From DAIDKA01 sp035487155 (GTDB taxonomy: Bacteria; Pseudomonadota; Gammaproteobacteria; Steroidobacterales; Steroidobacteraceae), in contig DATHMK010000023.1 of NCBI GenBank assembly GCA_035487155.1, forward strand, positions 68,014 to 132,013: 64,000 nt of DNA. Reading direction: 5' to 3'. Below, piece after piece: positions 1-8,632 of this stretch. The notes beneath the pieces were generated by a model. That model ran no database searches. It was not told where the DNA came from and saw nothing but the letters and a program-made list of their open reading frames with translations. Position 1 is the first letter of the stretch. The number at the start of each line of letters is the position of its first letter. A program made the translations under genes and the position numbers.

Positions 1-1661
1 TGGGTCCACTGGTAATTGAGCGAAACGTCGAAGTCCGTGTGCGAGGCCGAGGTGGGTACGTACTGGCCGTTGACGTTGACGAAAGGTCCACCATAGGGAT
101 CAAAGTTGTTGATGGTGATGGTCGCGTCCTTCCTGTCGGAGGTGTAGCGGGCACCCCCGGTGACGGAGAAGGCGTCCGTGAAATGCCAGACACCATGGGC
201 GAAGGGCGCCCAGTTGGTGGTGGTCTGCGACACATAGTCGTCCTGCTCGTGTATGCACACATCCGGGTTCTGCGCGGTGCACGGATACAGCACGTCGTAG
301 CCGCGATCCGAGTCATTCGCCGTGTAGTAGAAGGCGCCGGTGGTCCAGTCGAGGGCGCCGGCCTTGCCGGTCAGGGTCACCTCCTCGGTGAACTGCTGGT
401 GGAAGGCGTCGTCATAGGTCGAGTTCTCCGACAACGGGCTGCCGTCGGAGTCGCGACCGTACTGATTGCGGAACTCGCGAAAGGCCGTGACCGCCTTGAA
501 CGTCAGATCGTCCGAGAATTTCCAGTCCAGGGTACCTGACACGCCCCAGTGGTTGAGGTCATTGATGTTGGGCACGTTGCGACCCGAGATCGGGTCTGTG
601 CCGTACTCGGAGTAGCCGGTGTAGAAGCCATTGGTGATGAAGCGGCTGTCATAGATGATGGGCTTGCCTATGTATGCCGCCGGGCCGGCTGTCGGCACGC
701 CAAGATATCCATAGGTCAGGGCGCCCCAGCCGGCATTGAGGCCGTTGGTGCCATCGATGACCGTGTACTTGTCGGCCGGACCTTCCTGGTTCTGCACGGT
801 GATGTCGGTGATCAGATTGAATTCCAATCCGGTGCCGAGCAGGAAGCGGAAGGCGGCCCGACCCGATTGCACGTTCTCATCGCCTTCGGTACTGGTCACG
901 CAGTTTGAGCCGGGTGCGATGGCCGGTTGCATGCTGCCCAGACTTCCCGCGCCATTGACGCAGACATAGTCAAGGTTCTTGAAGTAGCCGTCGGCCTTCT
1001 TGCTCGAGAACGAGAAGCGTGCATACAGAAAATCATCGATCAGCGAGACATCGGCCATGCCACGCGCTTCGAGACGATTGAACTTGCCGTAGGTCACGCT
1101 CAACGAACCGGTGTTGTCACCCTGCGGCTTGACTGAAATCAGGCGCACCGTGCCGCCCTCGGCGTTCTTGCCGAACAGGGTGCCCTGCGGGCCGCGCAGG
1201 ATCTCCACGCGCTCCAGGTCCAGCAGGTCAAAGATCGAGCCCTGCGGGCGGCCGATGTAGACATCGTCCACGTAGATCGGCACGCCCGGCTCAAACGACA
1301 GGATGTTGTCGCCCAGACCGACGCCGCGAATGAATGCGGCCATGGTCGCGCCCCAGCCTGCGCCAAGCGGCGCAATCACCGCATTGGGGACATAGGCACC
1401 CACATCCGAAATATTGTCCAGATCACGTGCTTCGAGGGAGGCGGCCGTGATCGCCGTGATGGCGATGGGGGTCGTCTGCAGGTTCTCCGTGCGGCGCTGC
1501 GCTGACACGACGACCTCCTCCAACTGATCTGAGGACGGGGCGGGTGTCGCCGGCGCCTGTTGGGCCAGCGCGACAGGCACGGTCGTGACGCCCAGCAGGC
1601 CGATCAGCAGCAAGCTTCGTATCGGCGCCGGCCAAGCAGGTCCAATAGTTTGAATCTTCAT
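1..1661 (-). CDS. TonB-dependent outer-membrane receptor, 3' part beyond window
   Basis: The protein imports a ligand (siderophore, vitamin or organic substrate, not determined) across the outer membrane using TonB energy. It starts at the ATG at 1661 with a signal peptide ending near ALAQQ, followed by a TonB-box-like stretch (LEEVVVSAQRR, about residues 48-58). A plug domain follows, with the familiar motifs IRGVG, YVDDVYIGR, LERVEILRGPQGTLFGKNA and GGTVRLI, then aromatic-rich barrel strands. The frame is open to base 1, so about 550 residues are visible and the C-terminal barrel is missing. It is divergent from the LysR gene, with 122 bases between the start codons used here. LysR control is likely but inferred. 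The family is certain; the substrate is not. Confidence 0.95.
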   Translation of the reverse strand, partial: MKIQTIGPAWPAPIRSLLLIGLLGVTTVPVALAQQAPATPAPSSDQLEEVVVSAQRRTENLQTTPIAITAITAASLEARDLDNISDVGAYVPNAVIAPLGAGWGATMAAFIRGVGLGDNILSFEPGVPIYVDDVYIGRPQGSIFDLLDLERVEILRGPQGTLFGKNAEGGTVRLISVKPQGDNTGSLSVTYGKFNRLEARGMADVSLIDDFLYARFSFSSKKADGYFKNLDYVCVNGAGSLGSMQPAIAPGSNCVTSTEGDENVQSGRAAFRFLLGTGLEFNLITDITVQNQEGPADKYTVIDGTNGLNAGWGALTYGYLGVPTAGPAAYIGKPIIYDSRFITNGFYTGYSEYGTDPISGRNVPNINDLNHWGVSGTLDWKFSDDLTFKAVTAFREFRNQYGRDSDGSPLSENSTYDDAFHQQFTEEVTLTGKAGALDWTTGAFYYTANDSDRGYDVLYPCTAQNPDVCIHEQDDYVSQTTTNWAPFAHGVWHFTDAFSVTGGARYTSDRKDATITINNFDPYGGPFVNVNGQYVPTSASHTDFDVSLNYQWT

Positions 1662-1703
1662 GCGCAAACGCCCCCTGTAGCGACTTGAGGTCGACTCTTT
1701 GAT

Positions 1704-1733
1704 CTTGCGAATTGCGATCGAACTTGCCGCAAG
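1704..1733. promoter_or_regulatory. Inverted repeat in divergent TonB receptor/LysR promoter region
   Basis: CTTGCG (1704-1709) and CGCAAG (1728-1733) form a perfect six-base inverted repeat separated by 18 bases. TTGCGA also occurs twice in tandem (1705-1710 and 1712-1717). The repeat lies between the divergent receptor and LysR genes, where LysR proteins usually bind dyads. The operator role is inference; no -35/-10 pair was assigned. Confidence 0.3.
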
Positions 1734-1783
1734 AGTAAAAAAAGGTAACATTGAAGCCAGCCGGGTAGAACGCAGCGCAAAGC

Positions 1784-2806
1784 GTGATCAGCTTTCGCAA
1801 ATACAGAGAATTGAACCGGCTTCGCATCTGTTGCGCAGGGGGAACGACCGTTAACAGCCTGCTGAACCTTGGGGCATTTCTGCGCGTCGCACGCTTGCGC
1901 AGCTTCTCCAGCGTTGCCCGCGAGCTGCAGGTGGCGCCCTCGGTGGTCACCAAACGCATCGATCAGCTGGAGCAGGAACTGGGCACTCGCCTGGTGGTGC
2001 GTTCGACTCGTGGATTGACGCTCACCCCCGCAGCCGAGGCATTGCTGCCTCGTTTTGTCAGGCTGGTGGCCGAATTCGATGACCTGTTCAAGGGCACGGC
2101 CAGCGATGAACAGGGCGTCGAAGGCCAGCTGCGCATCAAGTCCCCCACAACCCTGACCAGCGAGTACCTCGGCAGCACCTATTCAAGATTTCTGCAGCTG
2201 CATGCGGGCGTGTCACTGGACGTGTCGCTGCTTGACCGCACCGTCAATCCATTGGAGGAAGGCTTCGACTGCGCAATCGGCGCGCTGCAGGTGTCCTATC
2301 CCAATGTGATAGACGTGCCGCTGTGCCCCTATGAGGTCGTCGTCTGCTGCGGCGCCGAATATCTGGAGGGCCGGGTCGCGCCGCAGCACCCTACCGACCT
2401 GGTGGACTTCGATTGTCTGACATCCGGCTTGTTCAGCAGCAGCTGGGTGTTTGAAAGTGCCGGCGGCCCCTTGAGCGTCGAGGTGCATTCACGAGTACAT
2501 GTCAGTGAGGCGCGGGTGCTGCGTGAGATGGCGCGTCGTGGACTGGGAATCGCGGCGCTGCCGCGCTACCTCGCGGCCGATGACATACGCTCCGGGCGGC
2601 TGGTGGCGCTGCTGCAGGACACGCCGCTGCAGCTGCATTGGCTCAAGGCGCTGGTGCCGCGCATGAAAATGAACCGCCCGGTGGTGCGCGAATTCGTTGC
2701 CTTCCTGAAGACCCAGCTCGCCGATCCGCCCTGGGCGCTGCAGGAGCAGGTCGCCGACCTGGATCCGGTCGCTCTGGGCGCAAAGCTGGTGCAGAACGCC
2801 GGCTAG
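1784..2806 (+). CDS. LysR-family transcriptional regulator
   Basis: This is a DNA-binding regulator with an N-terminal winged helix (LGAFLRVARLRSFSSVAREL, then VTKRIDQLEQELGTRLV) and a C-terminal substrate-binding domain covering the last 230 or so residues. It probably controls the divergent TonB-dependent receptor. The start is uncertain. A GTG at 1784 gives 340 residues, with an N-terminal extension of about 20 residues unusual for the family. A strong ribosome-binding-like AGGGGGA (1837-1843) lies just before the expected family start, but the codon there is GTT, not a standard start. The substrate-binding region gives no clear hint of the effector. Confidence 0.93.
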   Translation: MISFRKYRELNRLRICCAGGTTVNSLLNLGAFLRVARLRSFSSVARELQVAPSVVTKRIDQLEQELGTRLVVRSTRGLTLTPAAEALLPRFVRLVAEFDDLFKGTASDEQGVEGQLRIKSPTTLTSEYLGSTYSRFLQLHAGVSLDVSLLDRTVNPLEEGFDCAIGALQVSYPNVIDVPLCPYEVVVCCGAEYLEGRVAPQHPTDLVDFDCLTSGLFSSSWVFESAGGPLSVEVHSRVHVSEARVLREMARRGLGIAALPRYLAADDIRSGRLVALLQDTPLQLHWLKALVPRMKMNRPVVREFVAFLKTQLADPPWALQEQVADLDPVALGAKLVQNAG

Positions 2807-2822
2807 CGGTATCGCTCAGCAG

Positions 2823-2844
2823 GTCAGCGGCCAAATCCGCTGAC
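2823..2844. terminator. Hairpin after the LysR gene (weak terminator candidate)
   Basis: GTCAGCGG and CCGCTGAC form a perfect eight-base stem around a six-base loop, 16 bases after the LysR stop codon. No T-run follows, so it is not a classical intrinsic terminator. It could end LysR transcription weakly or influence the start of the next gene. Confidence 0.35.
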
Positions 2845-2874
2845 ATTGGGCATCGTCCACCCTATCGTACCCAT

Positions 2875-3390
2875 ATGGATAAACCACTTCGTACCACTGC
2901 GACGGTGTGCTGCGTTTGCGGACAGGTCGCTGTCGAGGCTGTCGGCCCGCCGATTGCCAGCGTCATCTGCTACTGCGACGATTGTCAGACAGGAGCGCGG
3001 CAGATTCGCTCGTTACCCAATGCCGTTTCAATCGAGGAGCCGGATGGAGGGACCGCATACCTGGCATATCGGAAGGATCGCGTAACGTACCCCAAGGGCG
3101 GCTCACTGTTGAGACATCTCAAAATCAGAGCTGACTCCGCCACCAATCGGGTGATTGCAAGCTGCTGTAATTCGCCCATGCTTCTGAGCTTTGATGACGG
3201 CAAACACTGGGTTGACCTGTACCGGGCTCGATGCACGGGAGATATCCCGCCCGTGCAGATGCGCATGTGCACCAAGTTCAAGCCCGACGGGCTGACCATG
3301 GCGACGGACGTCCCGCAGTACTCGGGCTATCCGCTATCGTTCCTGGGGAGGCTGCTGCTGGCAAAGGTAGCCATGGTGCTTCATTCATGA
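2875..3390 (+). CDS. GFA/CENP-V-like zinc protein
   Basis: A 171-residue protein of the GFA-like fold (glutathione-dependent formaldehyde-activating enzyme superfamily). Cysteine clusters CCVCG near residues 12-16, CYCDDC near 34-39 and ASCCNSP near 96-102 are those that bind structural and catalytic zinc in this fold. The ATG at 2875 is the first codon that gives a family-like N-terminus; the open frame extends further upstream but overlaps the LysR gene. No clear ribosome-binding site precedes it. The actual reaction is unknown, because most GFA-like proteins are not formaldehyde enzymes. Its stop overlaps the end of the convergent membrane-protein gene by six bases. Confidence 0.8.
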   Translation: MDKPLRTTATVCCVCGQVAVEAVGPPIASVICYCDDCQTGARQIRSLPNAVSIEEPDGGTAYLAYRKDRVTYPKGGSLLRHLKIRADSATNRVIASCCNSPMLLSFDDGKHWVDLYRARCTGDIPPVQMRMCTKFKPDGLTMATDVPQYSGYPLSFLGRLLLAKVAMVLHS

Positions 3391-3795
3391 GTGAGCGCGC
3401 GCCAGGCGGGCCTGTCGTGCGGCGGACAGGAACCACCCTAACGCAACACCAATCAGCGGCGTCATCGCCGTAAATATCACGAATAGCACAATCGGCCGGA
3501 ACCATGTGATCGGGCCGACACCCACCATGGAACTGAGCAGAAGCCCCAGCCATGCGAGCGGCGCAACCACGGCACAGGCCGCGCCGGCGATGGTCGGAGC
3601 ATTGCGTTGCGCCCAGCGGCCGGCAACAAAGCACAATCCCAGCGCCAGCAAAACCACGAAGTAGCTGTCGATCGATACGTAGCCAGAGTGAACGATTTTT
3701 ATTCGGGGCCAGACTGTCGTTAGCGCGAGCTGTGCTAAAGCGGCGAGCAGAATTCCAGCAGCCGGCAGTGCAAGATTTAAAGCTAGCTTGAGCAT
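3385..3795 (-). CDS. Small integral membrane protein, unknown function
   Basis: A 136-residue hydrophobic protein with about four predicted membrane helices: residues 5-28, 44-62, 69-90 and 99-123. A short basic tail (RQARLARAHS) would face the cytoplasm. No family was recognised and no catalytic motif is visible. It starts at the ATG at 3795 and is convergent with the GFA-like gene. Confidence 0.65.
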   Translation of the reverse strand: MLKLALNLALPAAGILLAALAQLALTTVWPRIKIVHSGYVSIDSYFVVLLALGLCFVAGRWAQRNAPTIAGAACAVVAPLAWLGLLLSSMVGVGPITWFRPIVLFVIFTAMTPLIGVALGWFLSAARQARLARAHS

Positions 3796-3991
3796 CGTAC
3801 CGACGCTCTCCTTTCAAAGGCGTCGGCCCAATAGAGCACTTGCCGCCGGGCTCGTCAAACCTCGAAGGCAACCGGCGAGAGTCCGTTTTTTCCCGGCGCT
3901 GGGCAGTTGTGTTGCGAAGCATCACGAGTGTTCACTGCTGGCCCTGGCGCGGTTGCCTCGGGTCCCTTGGACCACGATACTGAATGTGCCA

Positions 3992-4396
3992 ATGACTACA
4001 CAGGACAATAAGGCGCTCATCCGGCGATGGCTCAGAATGGGCGAGCAGGGATTTGCCGGGGACTTCACTGAGTACTTTGCGCCCGACTACTGCGGACATC
4101 TGAGCGGCCAGCCGCCTCAGTCCCTCAAGGATCTGATCGAATTGGAACGCGGTTTCGCCGCAGCCTTTTCCAATATCTCATACAACGTGGAGGATCTCCT
4201 GGCCGTTGGCGACAGGGTGGTGCTCAGGGTTAGAACGACCGCAAACCACACAGGTGAATTTCAGGGAGTAAAGCCCACCGCCCGGCACGTCACCCTCACT
4301 GGAATCGTGATCTACAGGATCGTTGACGGGCGGATCGGTGAATCCTGGGGCGAATTGGATCTCTTGGGCCTGTTCAGACAGCTCAGGTCGGCATGA
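3992..4396 (+). CDS. SnoaL-like / ester cyclase family protein
   Basis: A 134-residue protein of the NTF2-like, SnoaL-type fold. Recognisable features are the helical start (NKALIRRWLRMGEQGF), the FAPDYCGH segment, the central VGDRVVLRVRTTANHTGEFQGV strand pair and the closing IVDGRIGESWGELD, typical of the ester-cyclase branch. The upstream frame is open for 68 more codons, but that part is not protein-like, so the ATG at 3992 is preferred. Members range from polyketide cyclases to uncharacterised stress proteins; the substrate cannot be assigned. Confidence 0.8.
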   Translation: MTTQDNKALIRRWLRMGEQGFAGDFTEYFAPDYCGHLSGQPPQSLKDLIELERGFAAAFSNISYNVEDLLAVGDRVVLRVRTTANHTGEFQGVKPTARHVTLTGIVIYRIVDGRIGESWGELDLLGLFRQLRSA

Positions 4397-4465
4397 ACGT
4401 CCCAGCAAGCCTTGAAGCCTCGGTGATATGATTGCAGGCCACCACAAGTGGCGGCGGAGACCGTT

Positions 4466-4894
4466 GTGACGGTGGTAGCGCAGTTGCTGAAGCACAAGCG
4501 GGGCACTATCTACAGTGTCGAGCCAGACGCGCCGGTGCTCGAAGCGATACGACTGATGGCCGAGCATGGCGTTGGTGCGCTGGTCGTCATGCAGGCCCAG
4601 CAGCTCGTGGGGGTCGTCTCAGAGCGTGACTACGCTCGCAAGGTGATTCTAAAGGGCCGATCGTCCAGTGAAACCTCGGTGCGCCAGATCATGAGTTCCC
4701 CGGTGTTCACCGTGCGGCCTGATCAGACGGTGCGCGAATGCATGCAGATCGTAACGGAGAAGCGCGTACGCCACCTGCCGGTCGTCGAGGCTGAGCGCGT
4801 CATTGGCGTGGTCTCGATCGGTGACCTGGTGCGGGCAGTTCTCGAAGAGCAGCAAAAGACCATCGAAGAACTCGAACAATACATTCGCGGCTGA
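4466..4894 (+). CDS. Tandem CBS-domain protein
   Basis: A 142-residue protein made only of two CBS domains, about residues 10-66 and 74-131. Both contain the characteristic hydrophobic core and G-V-V-S/D pattern (LVGVVSERDYARKV and VIGVVSIGDLVRAV). Such stand-alone pairs bind adenosine nucleotides and sense energy state. The GTG at 4466 is chosen because GGAG lies at 4456-4459, six bases before it; an in-frame GTG at 4448 would add six residues. The C-terminus ends in a short charged helix. The partner protein is unknown and none is suggested by the neighbours. Confidence 0.88.
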   Translation: MTVVAQLLKHKRGTIYSVEPDAPVLEAIRLMAEHGVGALVVMQAQQLVGVVSERDYARKVILKGRSSSETSVRQIMSSPVFTVRPDQTVRECMQIVTEKRVRHLPVVEAERVIGVVSIGDLVRAVLEEQQKTIEELEQYIRG

Positions 4895-4904
4895 GCCGCG
4901 ATGC

Positions 4905-5807
4905 TCACGGATCCGGCGGATTCGGGTTCTTTCCCGCGGCGAGGATCTGCGCCGACCACAGATCCTGTTCGCGGCGGTATTTCCCGCACAGCGCCAGGTA
5001 CCGCGCGGCGTGCGCATCGTCATCCACATCGAGCGTGAGCCAGAGTTTCGATCGGTAGTCGTACACGCGGTGCTCCGCGGCGGCGGCCTTCCATTCCGGC
5101 GATTGTTCAGGCCAGACGCGCTTTGCGATTGCGACCCCGATCATTTCGGTCAGGTAGGTATCGCCTTCCTGGAAGGCGCGCGCGACGCCTCGGCATGCGG
5201 CATTGACGTCGGCGCGCTTTATGGCATCTCCCTCACAGGCCTTGGTGGCAGCCTCATAACCCGGAATGGGCGCTGCTGCCAGATAACCGGCAATCAACGT
5301 GACGGCCTCCTGCGAGGACATTTTGTGTCCCTTGATGACGGCTTCACTCAGTCGCGAAATAAGTGGCGTCCAATAGATGTCAAACCGCCGCTCACGGCCG
5401 ACTGCTTCAAGTGCAGCTTCGGTTGCCCGCTCGTCGCCCGATGACTTAGCCCGTACGAGTGCGCCAAGCCAACCGGCTGCATTGACAGGGTCCGCCACGC
5501 GCAAGCGCTGCTCGATTGGCGCAGGATCACAAGACCCTTCTTTCAGACACACTTCGGTCTCGAGCCAGATGAGATCGGCGCGCATCGGGGAGGCCGCGAT
5601 GGCGCGCTCGATAAGTGGCAATGATTGGTCAGGATGATCGGCTAGACTCAGGACACCGGCGGCAGCCAGTGAATCGGCGTCCGGCGTCCTCTTCAGTGCG
5701 GTAATGGTTTGCTCGACAGGTGCCGGCGCGACCGCCGCGTCTGCTCGGCACGATAGCGTCGCTGCCAGTGACAGTGACAGGAGCCAGACAATGGGCCTGA
5801 TCGTCAT
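4905..5807 (-). CDS. Secreted helical-repeat protein, unknown function
   Basis: A 300-residue protein with a signal peptide (IRPIVWLLSLSLAATLSC; the cysteine at 20 makes a lipoprotein possible but the lipobox is imperfect). The body is alanine-rich and helical, resembling tetratricopeptide-like repeats (SLAAAGVLSLADHPDQSLPLIERAI). The tail is proline-rich (NPNPPDP). Its ATG overlaps the stop of the preceding secreted gene by four bases, so the two are translationally coupled. Family not recognised. The C-terminal half contains three cysteines (CEGD, ACRG, ALCG). Confidence 0.75.
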   Translation of the reverse strand: MTIRPIVWLLSLSLAATLSCRADAAVAPAPVEQTITALKRTPDADSLAAAGVLSLADHPDQSLPLIERAIAASPMRADLIWLETEVCLKEGSCDPAPIEQRLRVADPVNAAGWLGALVRAKSSGDERATEAALEAVGRERRFDIYWTPLISRLSEAVIKGHKMSSQEAVTLIAGYLAAAPIPGYEAATKACEGDAIKRADVNAACRGVARAFQEGDTYLTEMIGVAIAKRVWPEQSPEWKAAAAEHRVYDYRSKLWLTLDVDDDAHAARYLALCGKYRREQDLWSAQILAAGKNPNPPDP

Positions 5808-6265
5808 GTAGCGCTGACCAGGTTCGCGAGCGCCACCAACTCCTGATCGGAAACCTGCCGCGTGGCCGCCCAGGATCTGAAGACGCCGCCAAACGCTTCA
5901 TAGGCCCATTTACCCGGACCGCTGACTCTAAGGTAATGGCCGCCATTGGCCTGAGCGATGACGCTGATGGACGTCGTTGCGCCGTCGCTGTGACGCAGAT
6001 TCACCTGCAGTGCACAAGGTTCCAGTGAAGCGGCCGTGACCATTCCGGACCACCCGGACCGGTGATGTACCATCCAGGCTGCCAGCGCTTGCAGCTGCTG
6101 CGACGACAGATTCGAATGCCCGGTTTCCTGGCGATCTGCAAACCTGGAAACATCCCCAGATATCAAAGGAGTTCCAATATGGATATCGCCTGCACGGGCG
6201 ATCGGGCTTGAGGCAATCGCCATCATTGCAAGTAACGTCAGCCTGCTCGCGCAATGTGCCCACAT
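5804..6265 (-). CDS. Small secreted protein, unknown function
   Basis: A 153-residue protein with a signal peptide (RLTLLAMMAIASSPIARA, cleavage near residue 25). The mature part ends in a domain with SISVIAQANGGHYLRVSGPGKW, and its last segment (SDQELVALANLVSAT) is helical. The frame is open further upstream, but that would overlap the amidase gene and lacks a signal sequence, so the ATG at 6265 was chosen. It forms an ATGA-coupled pair with the downstream repeat protein, suggesting a shared envelope task. No family was recognised. Confidence 0.7.
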   Translation of the reverse strand: MWAHCASRLTLLAMMAIASSPIARAGDIHIGTPLISGDVSRFADRQETGHSNLSSQQLQALAAWMVHHRSGWSGMVTAASLEPCALQVNLRHSDGATTSISVIAQANGGHYLRVSGPGKWAYEAFGGVFRSWAATRQVSDQELVALANLVSAT

Positions 6266-6341
6266 GCCTCGCACAGATATGTCGCCGCCCACAACCTGCC
6301 CGTTCAATGCTACGGACTGTAGCAGATAGCGGGGAGCGACG

Positions 6342-7922
6342 CTAGTGCGCGGTACGCGCGGGCAGTTTCGGCGGCCGCCGCGCATGGCTCGCCTGCTCGT
6401 AGGCATAGGCGATCCCGATCAGCTTCGGCTCGGTGAAGGCGGTTCCCACGAATGACAGACCGACCGGAAGTCCGTGCACCTGCCCCATCGGCACCGTGAT
6501 ATGCGGATAGCCGGCAATTGCGGGCGGGGATGTAATACCGCCGCCCAGGATGTGATCGCCATTCACCAGGTCATTCACATCCGCAGGGCCCATCGTCGGG
6601 GCCACCAGCGCATCGAGGTGATCATGCGCCAGCGCTGCATCGATGCCTTCGGGCCCAGCCAGGCGTCGCACGGTTTCGCGCGCCTTGATGTATGCCGCGT
6701 CGGTCACAGGCCCCTTGGCCTGCGCCTGCACCAGTATGTCCTGGGGAAACCAGGGCATCTCCTGTGCGGCATGCGCCTTGTTCCAGGCGATGAGTTCAGC
6801 AAGTGAGCGCGGCGAGGTTCCGACCCTTGCGGCCAGGTTGCGGTTCAGTTCATCCTTGAATTCATAGAGCATCGCGGTGAGTTCATCCGCGGACAGCTTG
6901 TCCGCGTTGGGCAGCTCCACCGGATCCACCACGATCGCGCCCTGCGCCTTCAGCACCTTGAGCGCGCGCTCGAAAACCACATCGACCTCATCGTCAAAGC
7001 CGGCGAGCTTGCGCACCACGCCGATGCGCTTGCCCTTCAGTGCCCCGGCATCCAGGAACTTGCGGTAGTCCGGCGGTGGTGCATTTTTCAGGGGCGCCGT
7101 TGCGGGGTCATTCGCATCGTAGCCAGCCATCACCGTCAAAAGCGTGGCGGCATCCGCCACGCTGCGCGCCATGGGTCCGGCGGTATCCTGTTTCGCGCTG
7201 ATCGGGATGATTCCGGAGCGCGACACCAATCCCACGGTGGGCTTGATGCCGACCAGGCCATTGAAGCTCGAGGGACAGACGACTGAGCCATCGGTTTCGG
7301 TGCCCACGGCCAGCACGGTCAGATCCGCCGCGGTGGCGGCACCCGATCCGGAGCTTGACCCGCAGGCATTGCGCGTCGTGTCGTAGGGATTGAGGGTAAG
7401 GCCGCCGCGGCCGCTCCACCCTGAGGTCGAACGGCTGGAACGGAAATTCGCCCATTCACTGAGATTGGTCTTGGCCAGAATCAGCGCGCCGCTGGCGCGC
7501 AGCTTGCGCACGATGAAGGCGTCCTGCCGCGGTTTTGAATCCACCAACGCCAGCGACCCCGCCGTGGTCAGCATGCCATCGGCCGTCTCGATATTGTCCT
7601 TGAGCACGATGGGCACGCCGAACAGGATGCCGGTCCGATCACTCGCCGCATCCAGCGCCGCCGCCAGTTTCTCGGCCTCGGGATTGACCTGGATGATGGA
7701 ATGCAGCGCCGGACCATGCACGTCGACGTCATTGATGCGCTGCAGGTAGTGGCGGGCGACGGCGCTCACCGTCGTGCGGTGCGCCATGAGCGCCGACTGC
7801 AATTGACTCACATCCGGCTCGGCGGGCAGTGCGGCGGCTGGATCGGCGGCGAAGCTGCGGGGACCGCAGACTGCCGCCCAAACCAATGCCGCGGCGGCGA
7901 CTTTCGCTGCTGTCGGGCGCAT
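6342..7922 (-). CDS. Secreted amidase (amidase-signature family)
   Basis: A 526-residue hydrolase of amide bonds with a signal peptide (AAALVWAAVCGPRSFAAD). The amidase-signature Ser-cisSer-Lys triad is visible: Lys108 in VLKDN, cis-Ser190 in the glycine/serine loop CGSSSGSGAA and nucleophile Ser213 in TDGSVVCP. The C-terminal motif GYPHITVPMG is also typical. Length and order match the periplasmic amidases related to 6-aminohexanoate and peptide amidases. Substrate unknown. It precedes the two-gene secreted unit on the same strand, but a 76-base gap separates them. Confidence 0.93.
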   Translation of the reverse strand: MRPTAAKVAAAALVWAAVCGPRSFAADPAAALPAEPDVSQLQSALMAHRTTVSAVARHYLQRINDVDVHGPALHSIIQVNPEAEKLAAALDAASDRTGILFGVPIVLKDNIETADGMLTTAGSLALVDSKPRQDAFIVRKLRASGALILAKTNLSEWANFRSSRSTSGWSGRGGLTLNPYDTTRNACGSSSGSGAATAADLTVLAVGTETDGSVVCPSSFNGLVGIKPTVGLVSRSGIIPISAKQDTAGPMARSVADAATLLTVMAGYDANDPATAPLKNAPPPDYRKFLDAGALKGKRIGVVRKLAGFDDEVDVVFERALKVLKAQGAIVVDPVELPNADKLSADELTAMLYEFKDELNRNLAARVGTSPRSLAELIAWNKAHAAQEMPWFPQDILVQAQAKGPVTDAAYIKARETVRRLAGPEGIDAALAHDHLDALVAPTMGPADVNDLVNGDHILGGGITSPPAIAGYPHITVPMGQVHGLPVGLSFVGTAFTEPKLIGIAYAYEQASHARRPPKLPARTAH

Positions 7923-8005
7923 AGGGTGCTTTACTCCAGGTAGTGTCGGTAGCGCGGCGCGGCGTGCATTATATCTGCTGCAAATTCTGTCCCGGAGCTT
8001 CCTTC

Positions 8006-8632
8006 ATGCGCTATTCCCGCGAACCCCGGCTGCACCCGGTGGCCATGACCAACCTTAGGCCCACCCAGATCACTGTGGGCATGCGCGAAGTCAAAGCCAA
8101 ACGCAAGTCCTGGCGCGAACATCCGGATCGCAAGAAGCCGGACTTCCTCGGTAACCACATGATCCCGGTGGTATGGGGTCCCAAGGGCGACTATTACGTC
8201 ATCGACCATCATCATCTGTCTCTGGCACTGCACCAGGAGGGCGTCAAGCACGTCATGATCACGGTGACGGCCGACCTGCGGCGTCTGACACGCGATGCAT
8301 TCTGGGTCTACCTGGACAATCGGGGGTGGCTGCACCCCTTTGATGAACACGGCCGCCGCCGCGGCTACGATGATGTGCCGCGTCGAATGTGGGATCTGGT
8401 CGATGACCCCTACCGCAGCCTGGCCGGAGAACTGCGCCGCAGTGGCGGGTTCGCCAAGGACACGACGCCCTTCAGCGAGTTTCTCTGGGCCGATTTCCTG
8501 CGGCGTCGACTCAAGGCGCGGCTTCTGGATGAGGATTTCCCGCAAGCCTTGGTGAGAGCGCTGAAGCTGGCCAAGAGTCCGGAGGCGGATTTCCTGCCAG
8601 GGTGGTGCGGGCCGATCATTGGATCGGCCTAG
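8006..8632 (+). CDS. ParB-like nuclease-fold protein (ParBc_2 type)
   Basis: A 208-residue protein resembling the putative ParB-like nuclease family. The motif YYVIDHHHLSLAL (about residues 61-73), preceded by HMIPVVWGPKGD, is the signature of that family. These proteins have a ParB/sulfiredoxin-like fold, and no partition role is implied. The ATG at 8006 is supported by GGAG at 7994-7997. The last 14 bases overlap the SulP transporter gene, so the two are probably co-transcribed. The biochemical role is unproven in the family. Confidence 0.8.
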   Translation: MRYSREPRLHPVAMTNLRPTQITVGMREVKAKRKSWREHPDRKKPDFLGNHMIPVVWGPKGDYYVIDHHHLSLALHQEGVKHVMITVTADLRRLTRDAFWVYLDNRGWLHPFDEHGRRRGYDDVPRRMWDLVDDPYRSLAGELRRSGGFAKDTTPFSEFLWADFLRRRLKARLLDEDFPQALVRALKLAKSPEADFLPGWCGPIIGSA

